NCBI RefSeq assembly: GCF_021018895.1
Contig: NC_079375.1
Location: 15,043,492 to 15,107,491 of the forward strand
From: Seriola aureovittata
Lineage: Eukaryota; Chordata; Actinopteri; Carangiformes; Carangidae
Reading direction: 5' to 3'
DNA: 64,000 nt
The position numbers and the translations under genes were made by a program. Below are positions 54,958-64,000 of the stretch, piece by piece. The stretch's first letter is position 1, and every line of letters begins with the position of its first letter. The notes below the pieces were generated by a model. That model saw only the letters and a program-made list of their open reading frames with translations. It did not search any database and was not told where the DNA came from.

Positions 54958-55174
54958 GGTGCCGCTCATGCTGCTCCATCAGGAGACAACAAGCTGGTTC
55001 GTACCACCAGAGTGAGGAGACAGACCCCAGGGGGGGATCAGCCCACTTCCTCAGCCAACCAGACCCTGCGCGAGCAGCCCGTGGTCTTTAATCATGTCTA
55101 CAACATCAATGTTCCCTTGGAGTCTCTGTGCTCTGTTGACCTGGACGCCTCCGCACCACCTGCACAAGGTGACG
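54958..55174 (+). CDS. tnr: tenascin-R coding exon 2: N-terminal segment
   Basis: Encodes residues 29-100 plus one base, after the acceptor TCTCTCTCTCCAG. It carries the end of the signal region (GAAHAAPSG), a basic stretch TRVRRQT containing the furin-type sequence RVRR, one N-glycosylation sequon (NQT), and the near-invariant tenascin-R block EQPVVFNHVYNINVPL followed by a cysteine (ESLC). That block is the strongest evidence for tnr. The donor is GTGAGG in phase 1. A second GT (GTGACG) lies six bases upstream at 55169; using it would remove two residues and keep frame. Without splicing, the frame hits a stop a few codons on. Confidence 0.93.
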
Positions 55175-55288
55175 GTGAGGTCTCCTGATCGATCGAGCAT
55201 TTGGGTTTAAACACGCTTATCTGCTGTCCTTGAAACACCTTTTGTAGACTGATACAAAGTTTTCAAGACGTATTTTTTCATTTTAAAG
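55175..55288 (+). other. tnr: tnr intron 2
   Basis: 114 bases, GTGAGG to TTTTAAAG, phase 1. Reading through it gives an in-frame TGA within four codons, so splicing is required. Confidence 0.88.
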
Positions 55289-55389
55289 GTTCACGTGCTG
55301 AGCTGGGGTCCGGACCCTCTGTGGAGGGTCCAATGGATCCAAATGGACCAACAGAATACTCTGAGCAGACACTGGATGCTGACAGCCAG
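55289..55389 (+). CDS. tnr: tenascin-R coding exon 3: acidic linker
   Basis: Encodes residues 101-134 after TTTTAAAG, beginning by completing a glycine codon (SRAELGSGPSVEG onward) and ending DADSQ before the donor GTAGGT, in phase 0. The segment is rich in Gly, Pro, Ser and acidic residues and looks like a flexible linker between the conserved N-terminal block and the assembly region. The intron before it is only 114 bases. Both sides agree in phase, and the following exon starts with VTFTHRIN, which normally follows such a linker in tenascin-R. Confidence 0.88.
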
Positions 55390-56877
55390 GTAGGTTTTTT
55401 TTTTTTTTAAGTTGAGAAAGGCTCAACTTCATGTAAATGTCCTCCGCTGCCTGGAGACAACCTGTTGCAGTTGTTGTGACTCTGAACAGAAGATGTTTTC
55501 TGATCCAACCCCGCCATGTAAATCACTTCAGATAAATGGGGGGAGAGGCCGATGGCCGCCGCCTCCAGCCAGCTGCCCCATTGTGATATAACTTTAGCGA
55601 ATTACCTGGACTTGAAAATGAAAACAATGTGTGGAAACACATCACTCCGGAAGTGCACTATTTAGTTGTGCAGAAGTTCTGTGGCAACAGGAGAACATAA
55701 CTGTCCAACCAGAGCTGAGTGTGTAAATCATGTGCTTAATGTTACACACCTCGAAAGCTTCAAGCTCGTGAGAGGCGAGAGGCAGCCTGCTGCTTTGCGT
55801 TTGCATGTGTGAACAGGGAATAAGACATGGGGGTAGTTAATTGACTTTCATGTGGCACGGAAACATTTCCAAAGGACAACATCTGTTTCATCAGACATAG
55901 TCATTTACATTTCGATATTTATGATGAATTATTTTACCCAGATTTAATGAAAGTGATAGTTGAGCCAAACACAGTCACAGTCACCCCCTGTAGATTTGAA
56001 AGGTGGGTGTACAAAGTCTGTTGATTGATCCTTCATAAAGGATGAAAGCTCAAATCCGAGTCAGTTAAAATTGATTCCAATGTGAGCCGTTTTCACAGTA
56101 GAAAAAAAAAAAAGATCAAAACAAGCATAGCAAATTGTCAAACCACTCCTGCAGCTCAGTCCACTTCTCCACTTCCCATTCATATGCTCAGCATGTTCCA
56201 GTCAGCCATATTTTAGCCACAATTTATTAAAGTATACCACTTCCCACTGAATTCTCACACATGACCCTGTTGAGCTTGTTTGTAGGAGCCCACCTTTTGC
56301 TCCTGCTGTTTGGTGAAATCGGATAATGTTGCAGGTTTAAGAAGTTCCTGGAGACATTTTGTTACTTTTTATTGTACCATTAAAACTGACTACGGCCTCA
56401 GTTCTCTCAGTTCAGACAGACAAAACTATAAACCTTTTATCTGCCACTCTCCAAGTCTGCAGGGCTAGAGGTGAGTGACCAAGCGGGCCATGTCAAGCTT
56501 TGTGCCCACATCCATCAGACTCATTAATGCCTGAGTTAGCTCGGGGCCTGACTCCACTCACCTACTACTATTTATCTTTGGACTATTTTAAGCACGCTTA
56601 ATATTTGAGACTGTTTTACACTCGCTAAGCTGTACTCATTTGTCGTCTACTCTGCGTTTTTGTTTGACCGAGTGTGTGTTGTGTTTGCACTGACGCTTTT
56701 ACACGTATGAAGTTCCAAAAAGATAAATACAGTTAGTTTGAGTTTGAGTTGAGTGTTTGATACTTGAAATATATAGTTTGGGTGACGTGTCACTTTAAAA
56801 TTAACTAAATGCACTTTGTCCCATAATTACCCAAATGCTTAAGTGCACGTCTTAACCGTACTGTTCTTCTTGCTCAG
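55390..56877 (+). other. tnr: tnr intron 3
   Basis: 1488 bases, GTAGGT to TGCTCAG, with a T run just after the donor. Nothing else recognised. Confidence 0.88.
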
Positions 56878-57040
56878 GTCACATTTACCCACCGCATCAA
56901 TATCCCAAAAGCTGCATGTGGTTGTACAGCAACGACCACAATCCAGCAGCTCGCCACCAGGGTGGAGATGCTGGAGAGAGAAGTTTCCATGCTCAGAGCT
57001 CAGTGTGGATCTGGGTGCTGTGGGGAGAGCTCAGCCATGG
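56878..57040 (+). CDS. tnr: tenascin-R coding exon 4: cysteine/heptad assembly region
   Basis: Encodes residues 135-188 plus one base. It starts [16 protein letters not shown] and contains a heptad-patterned helix, [19 protein letters not shown], followed by [16 protein letters not shown]. In the tenascin family this segment forms a parallel three-stranded coiled coil, and the cysteines on either side lock the trimer by disulfides. Hydrophobic residues at a/d-like spacing (I, L, V, L, V, L) and the cysteines at both ends are directly visible. The acceptor is TTGCTCAG and the donor GGTGAGT, in phase 1. Confidence 0.94.
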
Positions 57041-57939
57041 GTGAGTACTGTTTAACACTGACAGCAAAGCATATGGGTAAAGTTTGAAGATGTCGTTTTT
57101 GTTTATACTGTATAAGCCACAGTATTTGCACAAAAAATATAATCTTTAAAATATGATAGAAATATATCTGGTATCAACCGTTGACATGACTGCAAGAAAA
57201 ATGTTCGAAACAGCCAGTCTCATATGTGGCAAGAAGAAAAAACAGGTATTATAGATAAAACCGTCAGAAAAAAAAAAGAGGAAACAGACGAGAGAAGAAT
57301 ATTGATGCTGGAGGGCGACGTTTTTATTCTGCTGCACAGTCTCGGACTAAAAGGTGTGGAGGAACCTTTGCTACTGGTAAAAATTTAGTTCACTATTCAG
57401 GAGATGCTGCCATTATAATATGAGGGGACTGGAATGGATAGCGTTATAGGACATATTACGGTTAAAGGATCTGCTTCATTGACACCGTCACCCCATTCGA
57501 ATATTTTCTGAAAACGCTCCATCTCTACGGTGAGACTGTGATTATCTCCAGCAGTCACAATCTGAATCAGAATGAGGATGAAATGCGCAGCTGGAGAGGA
57601 CGGTAGCAGGATGGAAATGCAAAAAAATGAGAAAGGTTTTCATTGATGTCTTCACTACTGTTTCTCTCATCAAGTCTGTTGAGGCATGTAGAGATGAAGC
57701 AGATTAAAAGTTTAATATAATTTAACTCCTGTCCTGATATTGAAATGGTCAAATTCTTGAAATGTAAATGACATTCAATTTATCTAGGCTAGCTGTCCTC
57801 TTAAAAAGGCACTAAATGTAATATTACCCAAAATATGGAACTATTCCTGTAAGGCAGATTATGTGGGAGGCTTTCCATGTTTGAATCAAGCATTATTTCG
57901 CTACATAATTTGTGATGAATATACATATTTTTTCCACAG
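57041..57939 (+). other. tnr: tnr intron 4
   Basis: 899 bases, GTGAGT to TTCCACAG, phase 1. Nothing else recognised. Confidence 0.9.
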
Positions 57940-58416
57940 GTCGTTTGGACTTTGTCCCAGGCTGCAGTGGCCATGGCAGCTTCAGCTTTGACCTTTGTGG
58001 CTGCATCTGTGAGGAAGGTTGGACCGGCAAGAACTGCTCCGAGCCTCGCTGCCCGGACGACTGCTCCGGCCAGGGGGTGTGCGTTGAAGGGGAGTGTGTG
58101 TGCGACCGTGACTTTGGAGGCGACAACTGTTCAGAGCCGCGGTGCCCTTCGGACTGCTCGGGCCGAGGGTTGTGTATAGACGGAGAGTGTGTGTGCGAGG
58201 AGTCCTTCACTGGCGAGGACTGCATGGTCGGGAGGTGTCTCAATGACTGCTCGGACCAGGGGCTGTGTGTCAACGGGACGTGCCAGTGCCGGCCCGGGTA
58301 TGTGGGAGAGGACTGCTCGCTGGTGTACTGTGCCAACAACTGCAGCAAGAAGGGAATCTGCAAGGAAGGTTTCTGTGTCTGCCAGGATGGCTTTGCTGGA
58401 GATGACTGCAACTCTG
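57940..58416 (+). CDS. tnr: tenascin-R coding exon 5: 4.5 EGF-like repeats
   Basis: Encodes residues 189-347 plus one base. After GRLDFVPG comes a half EGF (about 197-222: [20 protein letters not shown]), then four complete 31-residue tenascin EGF repeats (about 223-253, 254-284, 285-315, 316-346). Each has six cysteines in the pattern C-x3-C-x5-C-x4-C-x-C-x8-C. Typical tenascin turns are visible ([29 protein letters not shown]). N-glycosylation sequons occur as NCS, NGT and NCS. All repeats lie in a single exon, as is usual for this part of tenascin-R. The exon is clearly richer in GC than its introns. The acceptor is TTTCCACAG, the donor GTAGGC. Confidence 0.97.
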
Positions 58417-61400
58417 GTAGGCTGTTACTTTTTATCCTTCACATCAGTTTAATCCTCTGACTCTTGTCATGTACAAAAAGTAGTTTGTCTGACATTTGTG
58501 GTTCAATTCCTTGAAGCAGAAACTCTGGGCAAAGAAGTTGTCCTCCCTTAACACTCTCTGTCAGTGTGACTTGGACCAAGTAACAGAGCAGAAGCCCAGA
58601 TTTCACAATGACACTCTGTGACCCACAAACTCAGTTCAGGATGAATTTTTTGCGCAAGAACAGGTTTCCTTCAAAACTAGAGCTGCAGCATTAGATGGAG
58701 TGCCTCCATTGCAGAGAGGGAATTTCTGTAGTGTCGTCACATTTTCTCTTCATTAATGATTATTACTATTGCTGATGTTTGTTTGGGTGCAAAAATTGAA
58801 TGCACGCTTGAGATTACAGTCTAGCAAAATTTCATGTCTCTTTATCTGCTTTACTTAATGTGTGGGAGTAATTCAAAGAAAGAAAAAAAAAAGAAAAAAC
58901 AGATTGGTTCCGCTTAATAAATAAAACTAACAAAAAGTAAAATACAGTATATTCTCTTAAGCTACTCTTGTAGCTACAAATATAGCTTTGGATGTTCTCA
59001 CACTGTTAGATGTCACTGATATGATGTCAATTAAAAATGAAGAATCTTACCCACTGCTCTCTCTGACTCATGGTTGTCCAGCCACACAGATTGATAGATC
59101 TAATTTGTTGCACAGACTTCAAAATGCAAAGCTTTTTTTTTTCTCTCTCTCTCTGAAGTAGCGGTTCACTGGGCCACAGGTCTGAAAACACAACTCTCAG
59201 CCGCATCATTTTTAGTATACGTGCAGCCCTGAAAAACAAACCACTCTCTGCTATAATGTAGGTGGCGGGGCGCCTGACTTGCTGGACAGCAGAAGGTGTA
59301 ACAGCATCCATTTGTCAAAAGTCACTTTCATCCGTGGAGAGAACTGTCACATTAGCTGCAGCCGAGACGGTTTCTGAGCCGTGCTTACCTTTGTTCCGAG
59401 CCAGCTCTCCACACCGAAATATCAGATCCTCCTCCGCCATTTGGGGCAGCTGTCAACAAAGTGACGGATGAGGACAGCTAGAGGAGCGAGAGATAGAGAG
59501 ACTGCAAATCATATTACTAAGGCTGATTTCTCAGCATTGCCCTCCCATTTAATATCTATACCAAATGAGGGTGTCTGAATTGCAATTTCTTTGCAATTAA
59601 AGGCTAAAATAGCCAATACTTGTAGGGGATAGTTTACTGAATACAAAACAAAGCAGCTCAGCTACCAGAGACCTGTAGTGTGACAGGCTTAAGTGTTTCG
59701 TGTTATCATAAGCTGAAGAAAACGGGACGTATTTTTGATTCAATTATGGTTGTGTATGTTCTCCCACTATGAGAAATAATGGAGGCTGTTGAATTTAAAT
59801 TGGATGTTTCAGACATGGGGTGAGATACAGTATATCTTTACATAGAAATATATCCACCCACGAAGCAGCGATCAACTTGTGCTGAAGACTGGCATTTAAT
59901 CTTGACAGCAGAGGTATTCCACGATCGCTTTGACGCTTCAGTGGGAAAGTAGCAGTGACGTTCTCACGTTGTTGGCATCCTCTGAGTGCGGCTGCGGTGA
60001 CAACTGACATTTACATTTCTCTCATAGCTGCGGATTTCAAGTCCTGCAGTGTATATGAAAACTACAAACAAGTTTGCTATCGTCCCTTGGCTATTTTATT
60101 GCCATATTTTATTGCCCTGCTCTGCTCTAGAGCGTCAGTCAGGTTTGAAGAGCGTGGCTTTTTCACTTGCAGCAGATCACACAGTAGTATAGCAGTTTAA
60201 TAGCCTACTGTATAGAGTAGCTTTGTCCCTTCACATGTGACAGTCCAGCACATCACACAATCAAGCAGCCGTTTTAAACACAAGCAAACACCTAAGCGTA
60301 ACATGACAGCCACAGGAAGAGGACACAACATTTCTGTGTCAGTCATGGTCTGTCTCAGAATCGTGAGGACACGTCCCGTTTCCGTGGTTTCGGCTGTAAT
60401 TGTGTTGTGGCTTGTGACAAAACTCCTTTAATATCCGCAAGCAATTCTCCTGCTCTGAATAGAAATTGTATGAAAATACATCTTTAACAGTATGTGTTTT
60501 GGAGCTGGCTTTTTTGCCAGCCAAAAGAAACAGGAGTGTGGGTCTGATCTTTCAGCAAACATGTAGTGTGCTTCTTCTATTTTGGACACAGCAGAGTGTA
60601 GGGTAAGAAACCAAATTTGCATTTCAGCATAACTTAACAGTTAGTTTACTTTTCACTCATAATAAAACATACAACAGGTGGTGTTTATGGACTGGACATT
60701 TTTTTTTTTTTAGGTAATTACAGGCAACAAACAAGCAAAGATACTTGCAAAGAGGAAGGAGCACCAAAGAATAAAGTCTGCCCACACCCTGTATCATTCA
60801 GATGTTTTCTATTATATACAAACTCGAAAATACTGTACTTGACATTGAAACTTTAAATTTAATCAGAAAATTAACAAGAGAAATGTCATTACACAAAGTA
60901 GCCTGAAGGTAAGTTAGTCCTCTGATGATGCACTGACCTCCGTTGTCAGCTGGAGGTTTATCATCAAGGTTTTAGATCAGTAGATTTTGCTGTATCTGCC
61001 TATGATGGCGTGCCGATTAGACCTAATGAGACTTAAAGACTTCAGGCGAGATTCTTGAATAACCCTCAGCAAGTCTCCTGTTTGAAGCAAACCGTAGGAA
61101 GGATTCATGCATGAGAAATGGTTTCACAAACCTTTCGAATGAGTTTGTAAGTTATATGTCCACTGTGTAGTGATGAGACATAATATTGATGCAGATAAGT
61201 AGCACAGGTAATAAGTTGTGGTATATTGTTTCGAATGCTGCGCAGCATGCGTTCAGGCTAAAGGTCCTGTGAAGATGTCCCTTCACGATTCTGTTGAATT
61301 TTCTGTTCTCTACCTGGGTAGAGACGTTGGTAGTGAAGTCCTTTAAACTCATCCTTAGACATTTCAGGCAGAAGAACAAAATGTGCTTGATCTGTAATTA

Positions 61401-63120
61401 GATTAAAAAAGAACAAGGAGATGACTTGAGGAACTAAGAAGTGCTGTTGAAGTTTGGACCTGGCCTAGTCGCAAAGGTTGCACTTGTCCTGGGCGACAAT
61501 CAATTGAAAGTATTTGCATTTAGACTAAGTGGTCGTCGGTGACCTTTCATATAACAAGTCTTTGCTTTATTTTCAGTGTAAAGTCACAGCTTCAACATAG
61601 TTGACTAACTTTTCAGAGCAACCTTTTCCAAAGTACTCACTGTAGAGCCTGCCCTTCACTTTCTATTGGAGTTAATGTTTTTACTTTCAAGCAGCTCATC
61701 TGTTCAGCCTCCTGCCTGACCTCATTCAATCACTCCACCTATTCCACGGATTATTGCTCCTTCTTTTGATTTGTTATTTCCTTCATGCACTTGACGAAGC
61801 TGAATCCAATTGATGAAATAAATCAAGCTAAGTGAATGCTGCAGGAGTTTTCTCCAGTGCAGGTTCACTATTTTGAAATGAGCAAACCAATGTGAAGCAT
61901 GCAGCCATCTGCCGAGTGTGTGAGGAAGTAGCTGAAACGGCTACTTGAGTGTCCAAAGGTTCCCCGAGGAGTCCCCAGAGCTGTGCTGTAGATTTCTGTA
62001 TCGCAGGATGTAGAGATGATGATTGTGTGAGAGGGTGTTTATCACAACATCACACTCACTGCCTCTCTCTCTCTCTCTCTCTCCCTCTCTCTCTCTCTCT
62101 CTTTCTATCTTTTCATTCTTCTTTTTTCCTCATTCTCTCTCTTTAAACCATCTTTCCATCTTTCTATTTTAGTCATTGGTTTTCCTCGAGCACATCTCGT
62201 CGTTTCTTCAACTCAAACTGTTTGTACCTTCTGTCTTGTCTTCTCATCCTTTATGTCCTTCACCACCACCACCACCCCCCCACCCCCCACCCCCCTGCTG
62301 CTCATTGTTTTTTGCAGAGGGAGCTGTAAACACTTTTTATGCCTCCACATTTACATTCAACACCATCTCTCAGGTTTATGGCCTTGACGATCTCCACTTC
62401 AACCAAGAATGAGTGACAGTACTTCTCCCTCTCATGTTAACACTAAGCCCTTTGTTGCCACAAGCACTGGCTTCTTGTACTGGCTGGAATGCACATTCAC
62501 AGTGCATCAGTCTGCTCGAGTCTGAGCAGAGACGTACTCAGTAAGCTGTCTGAATATTGTTTTCTTTTAAAATATGGACATAACTGAAAATGCAGGAGGC
62601 AACTTGACATTATCTAAAAGTGAACAGGACCAGGATTTACTACTATATGTTTAAACCTTTACACTGCTGCCAGTCATTTCCTAAAGCGCGCAACTATGTT
62701 TTAGCTTTTGTAGTATTTTTGGCAGAATTTCCAATTTGTCAGACCAACTTAAAATACAGCCCTTTGCTGGCTAAAACACACATCCACATTCATGGGTCAT
62801 ATGAGTTGTCATTTCTTTTTTGTATTTTATGTTTTTATCTTGGGACTATTTCCTGGTAAAAAATATACATTCCTTCCTGTGTAGCTCCGTGTTGGACCGG
62901 TTGGCAGGAATGGTGTCCTCGTGCCTCATGTAGCACACCAAAACACAGCGGTTACCAGGGAAAAAAAAACTTTGTGGAAAACTTTCACAGTTCAGGCTAT
63001 GGCTAACTGCAGTCTTTATTTAAGGCACATAAAGGTGACACAGGTATTTGATCTGAAGCTGAGACAAAAACACACAAAATATTAATAATGATATTGTTTT
63101 TCTTTTTTCTGTGTCAAAAG
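58417..63120 (+). other. tnr: tnr intron 5
   Basis: 4704 bases, GTAGGC to GTCAAAAG, phase 1, separating the EGF exon from FNIII-1. It includes a CT tract, a C-rich stretch and, on the opposite strand at 59389-59440, a short exon-like sequence described under findings. No extra tnr exon with matching phase and tenascin-like sequence is visible. Confidence 0.85.
62068..62102. repeat. (CT)n microsatellite in tnr intron 5
   Basis: CT units with one CCCT break, followed by a wider pyrimidine-rich stretch and a CCACCA/CCCCC run at 62258-62297. Confidence 0.95.
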
Positions 63121-63240
63121 TGGCACCTGTCATGAACTTGATGGTCCGAGGGGTGACTGATCGCACTGTTGACCTGGAGTGGGAGGGCTCAATTGTGCTG
63201 ACAGATTTCTTGGTGACCTACACACCAAGCAGCCCCGGAG
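63121..63240 (+). CDS. tnr: tenascin-R coding exon 6: first half of FNIII domain 1
   Basis: Encodes residues 348-387 plus one base, starting VAPVMNLMVRGVTDR. It has the fibronectin type III signature of strands A-C: an initial proline, the conserved tryptophan in DLEWEG, and the tyrosine in FLVTYTP. It resembles the start of FNIII-1 that directly follows the last EGF repeat in tenascin-R. Phase 1 matches exon 5 across a 4704-base intron with no other in-phase exon evident. The acceptor is GTGTCAAAAG, which has a weak tract just before the AG but a T-rich stretch further upstream; the donor is GTAAGC. Confidence 0.92.
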
Positions 63241-63365
63241 GTAAGCGCAGCCTTTCAAAGCCAGGAAGGTTGTAATTTAGCTTTCAGTTGATTGACAGTT
63301 GTTCTTTCTTTTTTTTTTAAGTGTATCCATGTATCTGTGTATCTTTGTATCTGTCTCTCTGTCAG
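63241..63365 (+). other. tnr: tnr intron 6
   Basis: 125 bases, GTAAGC to CTGTCAG, phase 1, splitting FNIII domain 1 in two. Confidence 0.9.
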
Positions 63366-63509
63366 GTGTGCAATTAGAGATAAGGATTCCAGGCAATACC
63401 ACTACCTGCACTATCTCAGGCCTGGAAGCTGGCATGGAGTACAACATCAATGTGTTCGCTGTCATTAACAACAGTATCAGCGTCCCTGACAGCATTACTG
63501 TTTGGACCT
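63366..63509 (+). CDS. tnr: tenascin-R coding exon 7: second half of FNIII domain 1
   Basis: Encodes residues 388-435 plus one base. The sequence GVQLEIRIPGNTTTCTISGL then EAGMEYNINVFAVINN contains the FNIII hallmarks of strands E-G: the leucine before the E-F loop (SGLEAGMEY), the conserved tyrosine, and the F-strand pattern NINVFAV. One sequon is NTT. The exon closes the domain at ITVWT and ends in phase 1 at donor GTAAGT, so the next FNIII domain should start with a phase-1 exon beyond this window. The preceding intron is only 125 bases. Confidence 0.92.
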
Positions 63510-63678
63510 GTAAGTGCAGTCCAGTCCTGTGTGATGTTTTGACAAAATGTTCCCATAGAGGGCTAAAAAAATTTAAATTAAATACCTCTGTTTATTTTCT
63601 CACCCAGAATCACTCATGCATTCATACATGCACACAGTCACATTCAGGAGGATGCACACACACACTGTCTCTCACTGC

Positions 63679-63709
<31 letters not shown>

Positions 63710-64000
63710 TTTTTTTTTTATTGTTAAATTCTCCCAAAGATGTTTCTCACTGTCAATAGAGTGAGAATACCACATGCTCCTCTGTGCCAACTGGTTATGA
63801 TTCCTACCTGTAACACCTGCTGTGTGTCACTCACACTCTTGTACATACTCACACACACAAATACGAGCTCCTTTTGAACATGTACCTCCTAGCTGGTGTT
63901 CATGCCGGGTTCACGCCATCGGACCTGACAGAGAAACATACCAGTCGCTTCCATTACTCATTACAAGTATTCAAACTCACCCAGTCTCCGACTAAGTAAT
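63510..64000 (+). other. tnr: start of tnr intron 7 (incomplete)
   Basis: Begins GTAAGT. It contains a TTTC tandem repeat and CA-rich patches. The next exon, expected in phase 1 with FNIII domain 2, is not in the window. Confidence 0.85.
63680..63719. repeat. (TTTC)n tetranucleotide repeat in tnr intron 7
   Basis: About eight TTTC units ending in a T run. Confidence 0.95.

Larger units (their letters stand above)
53281..64000 (+). other. tnr: tenascin-R gene, 5' part (runs off right edge)
   Basis: Seven coding exons (53318-53401, 54958-55174, 55289-55389, 56878-57040, 57940-58416, 63121-63240, 63366-63509) join in frame with GT-AG junctions and encode 435 residues plus one base. Tenascin-R is a secreted extracellular-matrix glycoprotein of the central nervous system, made largely by oligodendrocytes and some neurons, found in perineuronal nets and at nodes of Ranvier. 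Visible domain order is signal peptide, N-terminal linker, cysteine/heptad assembly region, 4.5 EGF repeats and FNIII-1, which is tenascin order. The run EQPVVFNHVYNINVPL and the 4.5 EGF count point to tenascin-R rather than tenascin-C or -W. Family members are about 1350 residues, so roughly two thirds is missing to the right: the further FNIII domains and fibrinogen-like domain. The assignment rests on remembered family sequence, not a database search. Confidence 0.95.

Noticed and set aside
57893..58460. 172-codon minus-strand frame and alternative plus frames over the EGF exon
   Set aside because: They are shadows of the tenascin EGF exon; the chosen frame has six-cysteine repeats, correct phases and tenascin sequence.
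62176..62412. 78-codon frame after TTTTTTGCAG, possible extra tnr exon
   Set aside because: It ends in a stop without a donor, is pyrimidine-rich at its start, and the EGF and FNIII exons already join in phase without it.

Overview
The window is vertebrate nuclear DNA, most likely from a ray-finned (teleost) fish. The evidence is its many long CA/GT, GA, ATT and poly-A/T tracts, fish-type interspersed repeats (a tRNA-derived SINE near 32.1-32.3 kb and several degraded elements), and small GT-AG exons separated by introns of 0.1-4.7 kb. The species cannot be named from sequence alone. No bacterial, viral, CRISPR or rRNA feature was seen.

The only gene I can establish is the 5' part of tenascin-R (tnr), on the + strand from about 53.28 kb to beyond the right edge. 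Seven coding exons join in frame through GT-AG junctions to give the first 435 residues: signal peptide, an N-terminal segment with the very TNR-like run EQPVVFNHVYNINVPL, the cysteine-flanked heptad assembly region, four and a half tenascin EGF repeats in one exon, and the first fibronectin type III domain split over two exons. The remaining FNIII domains and the fibrinogen-like globe would lie to the right.

The first 53 kb holds no protein gene that I can support. It is probably the long 5' non-coding intron region of tnr and/or intergenic DNA. It contains candidate 5' leader exons with good splice sites at 10581-10635, 25482-25617 and 34201-34253, all on the tnr strand. At 26281-26284 a pyrimidine-rich acceptor abuts a consensus donor with no exon between them, the signature of a recursive splice site. 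All of these need RNA evidence. The rest is microsatellites, poly-A/T runs and decayed repeats, dominated by an ~830-bp GT tract at 24.04-24.88 kb.

Tenascin-R is a secreted, trimeric extracellular-matrix glycoprotein of the nervous system, so the window reads as the 5' end of one large neural matrix gene rather than a multi-gene system. Observations worth checking are the recursive-splice motif, the possible leader exons, a possible antisense first exon inside tnr intron 5 (59389-59440), a furin-type RVRR site near the mature N-terminus, and the internal organisation of the long GT tract.
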